Assembly: GCA_030616835.1 (NCBI GenBank)
Contig: JAUWWP010000021.1
Location: 1 to 17,467 of the forward strand
DNA: 17,467 nucleotides
Reading direction: 5' to 3'
Origin: Deltaproteobacteria bacterium
GTDB taxonomy: Bacteria > Desulfobacterota > G020345765
Shown here one piece after another: positions 6,326 through 13,504 of the stretch (positions within the stretch are counted from its first letter, which is position 1; each line of letters starts with the position of its first letter). The notes below the pieces were generated by a model. That model saw only the letters and a program-made list of their open reading frames with translations, searched no databases and had not been told where the DNA came from. The position numbers and the translations under genes are program-made.

Positions 6326-6655
6326 ATGAGTCGACCCCATTTCCGAATTAAGAAGAATGAGGAGGTAGAGGTAACTGTCGGGAAGGAGAAGGGAAAGAGG
6401 GGGAAGGTCCTTAAGGTAATCCCCGAGAAGGAACGGGTGTTAGTGGAAAAGATCAACCTCATCAAGCGCCATACCCGTCCGGGGGCAAGGAGCCGACAAG
6501 GGGGAATCGTAGAAATGGAAGGACCCTTGCCTATATCAAATGTAATGTTGATCTGCTCCAAATGTGATCGGGCAGTAAGAGTAGGGTACAAAATTCTGGA
6601 TGATCAAAGGAAGGTTAGGCACTGTAAGAGATGCGGGGAAATCCTTGATAAGTAG
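6326..6655 (+). CDS. rplX: 50S ribosomal protein L24 with zinc-ribbon tail
   Basis: L24 initiates 50S assembly. The 109-residue product carries a KOW motif in the first third (VTVGKEKGKRGKVLKV) and the conserved KHTRP-like RHTRPG element. The C-terminal half keeps two CxxC pairs, C77/C80 and C100/C103, which can bind zinc; many deep-branching bacteria have this form and others have lost the cysteines. A GAGG sequence precedes the ATG at 6326 by about 8 nt. rplE follows after 14 nt. Confidence 0.97.
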   Translation: MSRPHFRIKKNEEVEVTVGKEKGKRGKVLKVIPEKERVLVEKINLIKRHTRPGARSRQGGIVEMEGPLPISNVMLICSKCDRAVRVGYKILDDQRKVRHCKRCGEILDK

Positions 6656-6669
6656 GGAAGAAAGAGAAG

Positions 6670-7209
6670 ATGCCTCGACTTAAAAATCTTTTTTATCAAG
6701 AAATAGTTCCCACTATGATGAAGGAATTTCAATATAAAAACCCCTGGCAGGTACCCCGGTTGGAGAAGATTGTTATTAATCGAGGTCTGGGCGAGGCCAG
6801 CAGCAATGTCAAGATCTTGGATTCCGCCGCTCAGGAACTGGCTACGATTACCGGGCAGAAGCCGGTGGTTACCCGGGCAAAAAAATCCGTTGCCACCTTT
6901 AAACTGCGAAAAGGAATGCCAATAGGATGTATGGTCACGCTGCGCCGGGAAAGGATGTATGAGTTTTTTGATCGACTGGTTAATATTGCTCTGCCCCGGA
7001 TGCTTGACTTTAGGGGGGTTTCCGGAAGGTCCTTCGATGGGAGAGGGAATTATACCTTAGGGATAGTGGAACAGATAATCTTTCCTGAAATTGACTACGA
7101 CAAGGTCGAGAAAATTAAGGGTATGAACATTACCATTGCTACCTCGGCAAGGACCGATCGAGAAGCCAAGCGTCTGCTGCGTCTGCTGGGGATGCCTTTC
7201 CAAGATTGA
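6670..7209 (+). CDS. rplE: 50S ribosomal protein L5
   Basis: L5 binds 5S rRNA in the central protuberance and contacts P-site tRNA and the 30S head. The 179-residue product is typical in length, with NPWQVPRLEKIVINRGLGEA, TGQKPVVTRAKKSVATFKLR and FPEIDYDKVEKIKGMNITI as recognisable blocks. rpsN begins 10 nt after the stop with a GAGAGGG ribosome-binding sequence overlapping the stop region. Confidence 0.97.
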   Translation: MPRLKNLFYQEIVPTMMKEFQYKNPWQVPRLEKIVINRGLGEASSNVKILDSAAQELATITGQKPVVTRAKKSVATFKLRKGMPIGCMVTLRRERMYEFFDRLVNIALPRMLDFRGVSGRSFDGRGNYTLGIVEQIIFPEIDYDKVEKIKGMNITIATSARTDREAKRLLRLLGMPFQD

Positions 7210-7219
7210 GAGGGTTCTG

Positions 7220-7405
7220 GTGGCCAGAAAGGCCCTGTGCGAAAAGGCAAAAAGGAAAAAGAAATTTAAGGTAAGGGATTATCACCGCTGTCCTATCTGT
7301 GGCAGGGCCCGAGGATATATGCGGAAGTTTGATATGTGCCGTATTTGCTTTCGAAAAATAGCTCATGCGGGCCACATTCCCGGGATAACCAAATCAAGCT
7401 GGTGA
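7220..7405 (+). CDS. rpsN: 30S ribosomal protein S14, zinc-binding short form
   Basis: S14 is a late-assembly protein of the 30S head. The GTG at 7220 is preceded by GAGAGGG and gives the exact 61-residue short form, beginning (M)ARKALCEKAKRKKKFKVRDY. Four zinc ligands are visible: C24, C27, C40 and C43. This is the type found in Gram-positive, thermophilic and many candidate-phylum bacteria, as opposed to the ~100-residue zinc-free form. The frame stays open upstream into rplE, but those codons are not S14-like. rpsH follows after 13 nt. Confidence 0.96.
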   Translation: MARKALCEKAKRKKKFKVRDYHRCPICGRARGYMRKFDMCRICFRKIAHAGHIPGITKSSW

Positions 7406-7418
7406 GAGGGAAAAACCG

Positions 7419-7817
7419 ATGGGTATGACTGATCCTTTGGCGGATATGTTAACCAGGATTAGAAACGCTAATATGGCCAAACTGGAAATGGCGGATATTC
7501 CCTCCTCAAAGCTAAAGCTCCGGGTAGCCCAGATCCTGAAGCAGGAAGGCTACCTGAAGGACTATCAGCTCATCGAGGACAGGAGGCAGGGCATCTTAAG
7601 AGTTTATCTAAAATATGGCCCTGAGGGTAGGGAATTCATCGAAGGAATCAAAATGATCAGCAAGTCCGGCCAAAGGGTTTATGTGAAGAAAGAACAGATC
7701 CCCGAGGTTCTCGGTGGATTAGGGATTGCAATTATCTCTACCTCGAAGGGAATTATGACGGACTCTGAGGCCAGGAAGTTCAATCTCGGGGGGGAGCTGC
7801 TCTGCACAGTCTGGTAA
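7419..7817 (+). CDS. rpsH: 30S ribosomal protein S8
   Basis: S8 is a primary 16S rRNA binder; in E. coli it represses the spc operon by binding its own mRNA. The 132-residue product has MTDPLADMLTRIRNAN and the C-terminal STSKGIMTDSEARK..GGELLC block. Start 7419 lies 8 nt from a GAGAGGG sequence; a second ATG at 7425 is also possible and would remove only two residues. It is followed by a repeat-filled 167-nt spacer, unusual before rplF. Confidence 0.97.
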   Translation: MGMTDPLADMLTRIRNANMAKLEMADIPSSKLKLRVAQILKQEGYLKDYQLIEDRRQGILRVYLKYGPEGREFIEGIKMISKSGQRVYVKKEQIPEVLGGLGIAIISTSKGIMTDSEARKFNLGGELLCTVW

Positions 7818-7819
7818 GT

Positions 7820-7960
7820 CCCGTTAGAAGCTCATCCCGTACTTGTCCTGAGCACTGTCGAAGGAAGAGATTCACCCCGTTAGACAAATTGTCTAACGGG
7901 TCAAGGATCTTATGGAGTCCGTCTCCGTGGCAATCTGCCTGAGGTTGATTTCTAACGGGG
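7820..7960. repeat. Nested inverted repeats and REP-like unit in rpsH-rplF spacer
   Basis: An outer 10-bp pair, CCCGTTAGAA (7820-7829) and TTCTAACGGG (7950-7959), encloses a perfect 25-nt palindrome with 12-bp arms, CCCGTTAGACAA and TTGTCTAACGGG (7876-7900, one central base). The arms share the same CCCGTTAGA motif, so the motif occurs four times in alternating orientation. A REP-like core (TTGTCCTGAGC...GTCGAAGG, 7843-7864) matches the families at 585 and 1809. Two further small hairpins, GGAG/CTCC and GGCA/TGCC, follow at about 7914-7941. The cluster separates two genes that normally lie close together. Confidence 0.8.
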
Positions 7961-7971
7961 TAAAGAAAAAC

Positions 7972-7979
7972 AAGGGGAG
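7972..7979 (+). promoter_or_regulatory. Shine-Dalgarno sequence that decides the CTG start of rplF
   Basis: AAGGGGAG ends 5 nt before CTG 7985. It is the only strong ribosome-binding sequence near the expected L6 N terminus. In this frame the upstream stop TAA is at 7961-7963 and there is no ATG, GTG or TTG between that stop and the CTG. Confidence 0.65.
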
Positions 7980-7984
7980 AAGAT

Positions 7985-8536
7985 CTGTCGCGAGTTGGAA
8001 GGCTACCCATTCCCCTTCCGGAAGGGGTTAAGGTATCCATTTCGGGTTCCGAGGTAAAGGTAGAGGGACCAAAGGGGTGTCTGACCCAGGAGATTAGTCA
8101 GGGGATAAGTTTGCGAATGGAGGCGGATACCGTTGTGGTTGAGCGAGCCGGAGATACTAAAAGATTAAGGGCCCTTCACGGGTTGAACCGATCGTTACTG
8201 GGAAACATGGTTCGGGGAGTCTCCCAAGGATTCCGAAAGGAATTGGAGGTAACCGGTTTAGGTTATCGGGTTGAGGGCAAGGAGGGCCGGATTAGTTTAA
8301 AACTGGGATTTTCCCACCAGATCAACTACTGCTTGCCCGAGGGAATTAAGGTCGAAGTAGAAAAGCAGAATAAAATTATCATTGCCGGTGCCGATAAGCA
8401 GTTGGTAGGTCAGGTGGCCGCGGAGATCCGAAGCTTTCGAGCCCCCGAACCTTATAAGGGAAAGGGGATTAAATATGCGGAGGAGAAAATTCGGCGAAAG
8501 GTGGGAAAAGCAGGAGTGACAACTGGAGCAGATTAA
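7985..8536 (+). CDS. rplF: 50S ribosomal protein L6 (apparent CTG start)
   Basis: L6 lies near the factor-binding site of the 50S subunit and consists of two related domains. Translating from CTG 7985 gives 183 residues whose N terminus (M)SRVGRLPIPLPEGVKVSI is the standard L6 beginning (MSRIGK.PI.IP.GV.V); the length fits the family's usual range of about 175-185. The first conventional start, TTG at 8111, would delete 42 residues, most of domain 1. The C-terminal domain is intact, with the signature PEPYKGKGIKYAEE..RRKVGKAG. A strong Shine-Dalgarno lies 5 nt before the CTG. The alternative is a base error turning ATG into CTG. rplR follows after 3 nt. Confidence 0.93.
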   Translation: MSRVGRLPIPLPEGVKVSISGSEVKVEGPKGCLTQEISQGISLRMEADTVVVERAGDTKRLRALHGLNRSLLGNMVRGVSQGFRKELEVTGLGYRVEGKEGRISLKLGFSHQINYCLPEGIKVEVEKQNKIIIAGADKQLVGQVAAEIRSFRAPEPYKGKGIKYAEEKIRRKVGKAGVTTGAD

Positions 8537-8539
8537 AAA

Positions 8540-8908
8540 ATGGAGCGTAGTAAGCTTAAGAGGCTGGCCCGAGCTAAAAGGAAAAGGCGAATTCGCAAAA
8601 AATTCAATCAATATGCCCAAAGGCCCCGCTTATGTGTCTTTCGCAGCTCCCGGCATATCTATGCTCAGATCATAGACGACGAGAAGGGGGAAACCTTAGT
8701 CCAGGCCTCCACCTTAGCGCGGGAGCTTCGTTCAAGTCTAAAGTCAGGGGGCAACATTGAAGCGGCCGAAAAGGTAGGAGAGCTAATAGCCAGAAAGGCA
8801 CTGGAAAAGGGGATTAAGGAGATTTTCTTTGATCGCAGTGGCTTCCTTTATCACGGAAGGGTTAAGAGTTTAGCCCAAGCAGCAAGGCAGAACGGACTTA
8901 AGTTTTGA
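8540..8908 (+). CDS. rplR: 50S ribosomal protein L18
   Basis: L18 binds 5S rRNA together with L5 in the central protuberance. The 122-residue product has a very basic N terminus (KRLARAKRKRRIRKK), the RPRLCVFRSSRHIYAQIIDD core, and the C-terminal block FDRSGFLYHGRVKSLAQAAR-NGL that defines the family. The length is normal. It starts 3 nt after rplF and is probably coupled to it. Confidence 0.97.
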   Translation: MERSKLKRLARAKRKRRIRKKFNQYAQRPRLCVFRSSRHIYAQIIDDEKGETLVQASTLARELRSSLKSGGNIEAAEKVGELIARKALEKGIKEIFFDRSGFLYHGRVKSLAQAARQNGLKF

Positions 8909-8934
8909 AAACTTGAGGCGGAGAGAAGGTAGAG

Positions 8935-9456
8935 GTGGAGAGAATCAATCCGGATGAGCTGGAGCTAACCGACACAGTAGTAAATATCAGCAGGGTGGCT
9001 AAGGTGGTAAAGGGGGGGAAAAGATTTAGCTTCAGCGCATTGGTAGTTGTCGGAGATAGCAATGGCTGCGTGGGGTTTGGTCTGGGCAAGGCCAAAGAGG
9101 TTCCTGAGGCTATTCGTAAAGGGGTAGAGAGAGCCAAAAGAAATCTGATAAAGGTTCCTCTCCGGGGCGGTACCATACCCCATGAAATAACCGGCTCCTT
9201 CGGTGCCGGAAGTGTTCTATTAAAACCAGCTTCGCCCGGTACCGGGGTAATCGCCGGGGGGCCGGTAAGAGCAGTGATGGAGGTGGCTGGTATCCAGAAC
9301 ATCCTTACCAAAAGCCTGGGATCCAGCAATCCCCATAATGTGGTTAAGGCAACCTTCGAAGGTTTAAACTTACTCATCAAACAACAGGAAATTGCCCGGG
9401 ATCGGAGAAGAATTACCGAGGATGCTGAGGCGCAAAGTGAGGAGCACAGTGGCTAA
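8935..9456 (+). CDS. rpsE: 30S ribosomal protein S5
   Basis: S5 affects decoding fidelity and lines the mRNA entry channel. GTG 8935, preceded by the purine-rich AGAGAAGGTAGAG, opens a 173-residue product. The N-terminal dsRNA-binding-like domain shows FSALVVVGDSNGCVGFGLGK and EVPEAIRKGVERAKRNL, and the C-terminal domain shows GVIAGGPVRAVMEVAGIQ and KSLGSSNPHNVVKAT. The last 8 nt overlap rpmD. Confidence 0.97.
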   Translation: MERINPDELELTDTVVNISRVAKVVKGGKRFSFSALVVVGDSNGCVGFGLGKAKEVPEAIRKGVERAKRNLIKVPLRGGTIPHEITGSFGAGSVLLKPASPGTGVIAGGPVRAVMEVAGIQNILTKSLGSSNPHNVVKATFEGLNLLIKQQEIARDRRRITEDAEAQSEEHSG

Positions 9457-9637
9457 AAATTTGCAGGTTACCCTGAAAAGAAGTGGGATCGGCCGACCGA
9501 AGCGGCAAAAGGCGACCCTCAGAGGTTTAGGACTGACCAGGCTTCAGAAAACGGTGATTCTAAAGGACAACCCGGCAATTAGAGGAATGATCAGGAAGGT
9601 AATTCATTTATTGAAAGTAGAAGAGACTGCTGAATAA
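9449..9637 (+). CDS. rpmD: 50S ribosomal protein L30
   Basis: L30 is a small 50S protein found in many but not all bacteria. GTG 9449 overlaps the end of rpsE by 8 nt and follows GAGGAG, giving 62 residues. The sequence (M)AKNLQVTLKRSGIGRPKRQ and the block LQKTVILKDNPAIRGMIRKV are typical. The frame remains open upstream in the rpsE region, but those residues are not L30-like. The stop TAA overlaps by two bases the first bases of palindromic element copy 2, so the repeat directly abuts the gene without changing the protein end. Confidence 0.96.
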   Translation: MAKNLQVTLKRSGIGRPKRQKATLRGLGLTRLQKTVILKDNPAIRGMIRKVIHLLKVEETAE

Positions 9638-9791
9638 ATTCTAAGCACTAAGCACCAAATCCTAAATAATATTAAAATGACCAAAATTCAAAATACAAAA
9701 CATTACGATCTTGAAAAGATAAGATAGTTTTAAATTTGGCTAATTTGAATTTTGAATTTGTTTAGGATTTAGAAATTAGGATTTAGGATTT
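9636..9791. repeat. A/T-rich palindromic element, copy 2 (rpmD-rplO spacer)
   Basis: It has the same left end as copies 1 and 3 (AAATTCTAAGCACTAAGCAC; 31 identical starting bases), the same middle segment ACCAAAATTCAAAATACAAA shared with copy 1, and a right arm ending TTTAGGATTT (about 9782-9791). The loop (about 9700-9730) lacks the GC-rich REP core of copy 1. The first bases coincide with the rpmD stop codon. The remaining ~60 nt up to rplO (9792-9852) are A/T-rich, with no recognisable promoter and no clear Shine-Dalgarno. Confidence 0.85.
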
Positions 9792-9852
9792 ATCAGTTTT
9801 TGGATTTAATTGTTTACCCCCAACAAGTCGTAATGATCTTAATTTAACCGGG

Positions 9853-10302
9853 ATGAGAGAAGTGAAGCTAAGTGAGCTGAAGGCCCCCGTAGGAGCGAGG
9901 CATGCCCGCAAAAGGCGCGGCCGGGGAACCGGTTCCGGCCATGGGAAAACGGCTGGCCGCGGCACTAAGGGTCAGGGAGCACGAGCAGGAAGCGGTATCC
10001 CTATGGGCTACGAAGGAGGACAGACACCCCTGAAGCGGAGGGTTCCTAAAAGAGGATTTGTAAATATATTTAAGAAACACTACCACTTGGTAAAGCTCAA
10101 GGATTTAGAAAAATTTGCCCGGGGTGGAGTGGTAGGGATGGAAGAGTTTCGTAAAGCAGGACTAATCAAGAAGCGTAGCGACCGGATCAAGATTCTGGGT
10201 AATGGAGAGCTAAAGGGGCCCTTTACGGTAAAAGCACATAAATTCACCCAGAATGCCCGAGAGAGGATCGAGGCTGCTGGGGGAAAGGCAGAGGTGATCT
10301 GA
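9853..10302 (+). CDS. rplO: 50S ribosomal protein L15
   Basis: L15 is a 50S assembly protein with a long basic N-terminal extension buried in 23S rRNA. The 149-residue product shows that extension (ARKRRGRGTGSGHGKTAGRG), the GYEGGQTPLKRRVPKRGF block, and the C-terminal KAHKFTQNARERIEAAGGK. The ATG at 9853 is at the normal family position, but only CGGG precedes it, so initiation signals look weak after the repeat-bearing spacer. The end of the gene supplies the Shine-Dalgarno for secY. Confidence 0.97.
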   Translation: MREVKLSELKAPVGARHARKRRGRGTGSGHGKTAGRGTKGQGARAGSGIPMGYEGGQTPLKRRVPKRGFVNIFKKHYHLVKLKDLEKFARGGVVGMEEFRKAGLIKKRSDRIKILGNGELKGPFTVKAHKFTQNARERIEAAGGKAEVI

Positions 10303-10303
10303 A

Positions 10304-11614
10304 TTGGTTAGTGGTTTTGACAGTATTGCTAAGATTCCTGAACTAAGAAGACGGGTTACTTTTACTCTGCTGCTGCTGGCAGTATATCGCATTGGTGTCG
10401 CCGTACCCACCCCGGGTATTAATAGTGATGCATTGGAAGAATTCTTTCAGCAGGCTCAAGGGACCCTTTTGGGAATGTTTAATCTGTTTTCCGGAGGGGC
10501 CCTGGAACGGTTATCGGTCTTTGCCCTGGGGATTATGCCTTACATCAGTGCTTCGATTATCTTTCAATTACTTACGGTGGTTATCCCCTATTTGGAGAAG
10601 CTATCAAAGGAAGGAGAGATGGGGCGGAAGAAGATAACCCAGTATACCCGATACGCAACAGTTGTCCTCAGCGTTATCCAGGGCTTCGGTATTAGCTTCG
10701 GACTGGAAAAGATGCAGTTGCCGGCAGGAGGAATGATAGTGCTTGATCCCGGCTGGTCTTTTCGATTGATGACGATAATTACCCTTACTTCGGGGACCGC
10801 TTTCATTATGTGGCTGGGAGAACAGATCACAGAAAGGGGTATCGGCAACGGAATTTCCCTCATCATTTATGCCGGGATTGTAGCACGAATACCCTCGGCT
10901 ATCGTCAATAGCTCTAGATTACTCCAGACCGGGGAGTTGACTCTGTTTTTGCTTTTATTAGTAATTGCAATTATGGTAGCAGTAGTGGGAGCAATAATCT
11001 TCATGGAGAGGGGACAGAGAAAAATTCCGATCCAGTATGCCAAAAGGGTAGTGGGTCGAAAGATCTACGGAGGACAGAGTACCCATTTACCTTTAAAAGT
11101 AAATACCTCCGGGGTTATTCCTCCAATTTTTGCCTCCTCGCTGCTGATGTTTCCTTTAACTATTGCCAATTTCGTGGAGAACCCCATAACGAATGCGGTG
11201 CAAAATTATATGTCTCCCGGGGCTCTGCTCTATAACCTCTTTTCTGTTGGGCTGATCATCTTCTTCTGCTATTTTTATACCGCGGTAGTTTTTAATCCGG
11301 TTGATGTAGCTGATAACCTCCGTAAGTTTGGCGGCTATATTCCCGGGATCAGACCAGGCAAGAGCACTGCTGAACACATAGATAAAGTTCTCTCCCGGAT
11401 TACTTTAGGGGGGGCACTCTACGTTGCGGCGGTGTGCGTTCTACCTACCATACTGATGAGTAGGTTTAATGTGCCCTTCTATTTTGGAGGAACTGCTCTG
11501 CTAATTGTAGTGGGGGTTGCTCTGGATACAATTGCCCAGATCGAATCACATATGCTCACCCGGCATTACGAGGGCTTTATTAAAAGCGGGAGACTCAAAG
11601 GAAGGAGAGGATAG
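10304..11614 (+). CDS. secY: Protein translocase subunit SecY
   Basis: SecY forms the protein-conducting channel of the inner membrane with SecE and SecG. The TTG at 10304 lies 1 nt after the rplO stop and about 6 nt after GAGGTGA, and opens 436 residues, a normal length. About ten hydrophobic segments are visible, starting with VTFTLLLLAVYRIGVAVPTP. The conserved GIMPYISASIIFQLL (helix 2), the ER(G)IGNGIS motif and the cytosolic loop block AKRVVGRKIYGGQSTHLPLK are present. The C-terminal tail ends in basic residues (GRLKGRRG). adk starts directly after the stop. Confidence 0.98.
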   Translation: MVSGFDSIAKIPELRRRVTFTLLLLAVYRIGVAVPTPGINSDALEEFFQQAQGTLLGMFNLFSGGALERLSVFALGIMPYISASIIFQLLTVVIPYLEKLSKEGEMGRKKITQYTRYATVVLSVIQGFGISFGLEKMQLPAGGMIVLDPGWSFRLMTIITLTSGTAFIMWLGEQITERGIGNGISLIIYAGIVARIPSAIVNSSRLLQTGELTLFLLLLVIAIMVAVVGAIIFMERGQRKIPIQYAKRVVGRKIYGGQSTHLPLKVNTSGVIPPIFASSLLMFPLTIANFVENPITNAVQNYMSPGALLYNLFSVGLIIFFCYFYTAVVFNPVDVADNLRKFGGYIPGIRPGKSTAEHIDKVLSRITLGGALYVAAVCVLPTILMSRFNVPFYFGGTALLIVVGVALDTIAQIESHMLTRHYEGFIKSGRLKGRRG

Positions 11615-12286
11615 TTGAAGGAAAGATTGGGGCTGATCCTTTTGGGCCCGCCCGGTTCTGGAAAAGGTACCCAAGCCAAGCTACTCACCGAGAAGTACAA
11701 CATTCCTCAGATCTCTACTGGGGATATTCTTCGAGAAGCAGTTAAACAAAGGACAGAGCTGGGACTTAAAGCGAAAAAATTTATGAACCAGGGAGAACTA
11801 GTTCCTGATGATGTAGTAGTAGGAATTATCGAGGAGAGGTTAAGAAAAGAGGATTGCGAAAGGGGATTTGTTCTTGATGGCTTTCCCCGCAATATCGAGC
11901 AGGCCCATGCTCTGGAGGGAATTTTAAAAAAATTAAACTCACAAATTACCCAGACCATTAACCTGGCAGTGGGTGAAGAGGAGCTTCTAAAGAGGCTCTC
12001 GGGAAGACGGATTTGCCGGGAGTGTGGAGAAGGCTATCATATCATCTTTAATCCTCCTACCAACGGAGGGATTTGTAACAAGTGTGGGGGAGAGCTTTAT
12101 CAAAGAGAGGATGATCAGGAAGATACCATAAAGGCCCGGTTAGCAGTTTATGCCGAGCAGAATGCTCCCCTGATCAAATATTATCAGGGGAAAGGCTTAC
12201 TGCACAGGGTTGAGGGTAAAGGCAGCATCCAGCAGATCGTTGAAAGAATAATCACCACCATCGAAGGTACTCGTCGGGATGATTGA
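11615..12286 (+). CDS. adk: Adenylate kinase, zinc-type LID
   Basis: The enzyme interconverts AMP + ATP and 2 ADP in the cytosol. TTG 11615 directly follows the secY stop and has GGAAGGAGAGG in front. The 223-residue product has the P-loop GPPGSGKGT (residues 11-19), the AMP-binding STGDILREAV block and the DGFPRN motif. The LID domain carries four cysteines, C134/C137 and C154/C157, that form the structural zinc site found in Gram-positive and many other bacteria. Placement between secY and map is the common spc arrangement. It overlaps map by 8 nt. Confidence 0.98.
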   Translation: MKERLGLILLGPPGSGKGTQAKLLTEKYNIPQISTGDILREAVKQRTELGLKAKKFMNQGELVPDDVVVGIIEERLRKEDCERGFVLDGFPRNIEQAHALEGILKKLNSQITQTINLAVGEEELLKRLSGRRICRECGEGYHIIFNPPTNGGICNKCGGELYQREDDQEDTIKARLAVYAEQNAPLIKYYQGKGLLHRVEGKGSIQQIVERIITTIEGTRRDD

Positions 12287-13025
12287 TTTGAAAACACCCC
12301 GGGAGATAAAGAAACTAAGAGGCAGTAATCTTATTGTGGCCGAGATTCTATCCCGGATCAAAGAAAAGGCTAAACCAGGAGTTACTACCATAGAGCTGGA
12401 ATACTTAGCCGAAGAGCTTCTGGTAAAGAAAAGGGCAGTCTCAGCCTTTAAGAATTATCACGGTTTCCCGAATTGTCTTTGCACTTCAATTAATGAGGAA
12501 GTAATTCATGGCATCCCTTCCAAGAGGATCTTGAAGGAGGGGGATATCTTATCCCTGGATTTTGGGGTGCTTTATCAAGGCTATTATGGGGATGCGGCTA
12601 TCTCCGTAGCTGTCGGCTCAGTTTCGAAAGAAGCTCAAGAATTGTTGAAGACTACTGAAGAATCACTTTACCAGGCAATTGATAACGCCAGGGTGGGGCA
12701 ACGCCTATCCGACATCTCGGCGGCGGTCGAGAGTTATGTGGAGCAGAGGGGATTCTCGGTAGTCCGTGATTTTGTGGGACATGGAATAGGAAGACAACTT
12801 CATGAGGAACCCCAGATCCCTAACTTCGGGCCGCCCGGGATGGGAGTCAGGTTGAAGGTGGGAATGGTTTTGGCCATCGAGCCAATGATCAATGCCGGAA
12901 AGAGTGAGGTAACTATCCTTGCCGATGGATGGAGTGCAGTAACCAAGGACAGGAGCCTCTCTGCTCACTTTGAGCACACAGTGGCCATAACCGATAATGG
13001 GCCCTTTATTTTGAGCAAACCTTAG
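12279..13025 (+). CDS. map: Methionine aminopeptidase, type I
   Basis: This enzyme removes the initiator methionine from nascent proteins and uses two metal ions. The 248-residue product carries the five metal ligands in order: D94, D105, H168, E201 and E232, matching E. coli D97, D108, H171, E204 and E235 with a constant offset of 3. The substrate-site histidine corresponds to H77 in EEVIHGIP. There is no N-terminal zinc or SH3 extension, so it is the minimal bacterial form. ATG 12279 overlaps adk by 8 nt; infA follows after 14 nt. Confidence 0.98.
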   Translation: MIDLKTPREIKKLRGSNLIVAEILSRIKEKAKPGVTTIELEYLAEELLVKKRAVSAFKNYHGFPNCLCTSINEEVIHGIPSKRILKEGDILSLDFGVLYQGYYGDAAISVAVGSVSKEAQELLKTTEESLYQAIDNARVGQRLSDISAAVESYVEQRGFSVVRDFVGHGIGRQLHEEPQIPNFGPPGMGVRLKVGMVLAIEPMINAGKSEVTILADGWSAVTKDRSLSAHFEHTVAITDNGPFILSKP

Positions 13026-13039
13026 ATTTGAGGTGAGGC

Positions 13040-13258
13040 ATGCCTAAGGAAGAGGCTATCCAGGTTGAGGGGAAGGTAGTGGAACCTCTACCCAATGCGA
13101 TGTTCCGAGTGCAACTGGAAAATGGGCATAAAGTTTTGGCCCATATCTCCGGCAAGATGAGGATGCATTATGTCAAGATCTTGCCAGGTGATAAGGTTAC
13201 CGTAGAGCTTTCCCCTTACGATCTGAGCCGAGGCCGGATCATTTACCGGTCAAAATAA
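13040..13258 (+). CDS. infA: Translation initiation factor IF-1
   Basis: IF-1 binds the 30S A site during initiation. The 72-residue OB-fold protein is exactly the family's usual length and shows IQVEGKVVEPLPNAMFRVQL, the GKMRMHYVKILPGDKVTVEL block and the C-terminal LSRGRIIYR. The ATG at 13040 follows GAGGTGAGG. Its place between map and rpmJ is standard in Gram-positive-like operons. A 46-nt gap leads to rpmJ. Confidence 0.98.
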   Translation: MPKEEAIQVEGKVVEPLPNAMFRVQLENGHKVLAHISGKMRMHYVKILPGDKVTVELSPYDLSRGRIIYRSK

Positions 13259-13304
13259 AATTTGGGTCAAATTACAATTGACGAGTTATTGAAGGGTCTT
13301 GGCA

Positions 13305-13418
13305 ATGAAAGTCCGTAGCTCAGTACGCAAGATCTGTGATAAGTGCAAGATAGTTAGGAGAAAGGGAGTCGTACGGGTGCTCTGCCAAAATCCACGACAT
13401 AAACAGAGACAAGGATAA
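13305..13418 (+). CDS. rpmJ: 50S ribosomal protein L36, zinc form
   Basis: The frame from ATG 13305 encodes 37 residues, MKVRSSVRKICDKCKIVRRK and onward, ending in HKQRQG; this is the complete L36 sequence. The zinc ligands C11, C14, C27 and H32 are all present (the C+ form). GAAGGG lies about 8 nt upstream. L36 is the smallest 50S protein and stabilises 23S rRNA domains II, V and VI. It is followed by a 331-nt spacer full of repeats instead of the usual short gap to rpsM. Confidence 0.96.
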   Translation: MKVRSSVRKICDKCKIVRRKGVVRVLCQNPRHKQRQG

Positions 13419-13452
13419 ATAATCCTGAATTATCATAGTATCAAATATCAAA

Positions 13453-13484
13453 AGCCTACTTCGCCGTAGTAGGCTACGAAGGCT
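13453..13484. repeat. Short GC-containing hairpin repeat after rpmJ
   Basis: AGCCTACT (13453-13460) pairs perfectly with AGTAGGCT (13468-13475) around loop TCGCCGT; a further copy of the stem-related sequence (TACGAAGGCT) follows to 13484. The octamer GCTACGAA recurs at 13492-13499. It resembles a REP-type unit different from the CCTTCGAC family. No T-tract follows, so it is not an obvious terminator for the spc block. Confidence 0.65.
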
Positions 13485-13504
13485 GAAATTAGCTACGAAT
13501 GAGT

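Noticed and set aside
8111..8536. Short rplF model starting at TTG 8111
   Set aside because: It lacks 42 N-terminal residues of L6 domain 1 that are clearly encoded upstream in the same frame behind a good ribosome-binding sequence.
8898..9380. 160-residue minus-strand frame opposite rpsE
   Set aside because: Low-complexity product rich in Pro, Thr and Leu, entirely within the antisense of S5.
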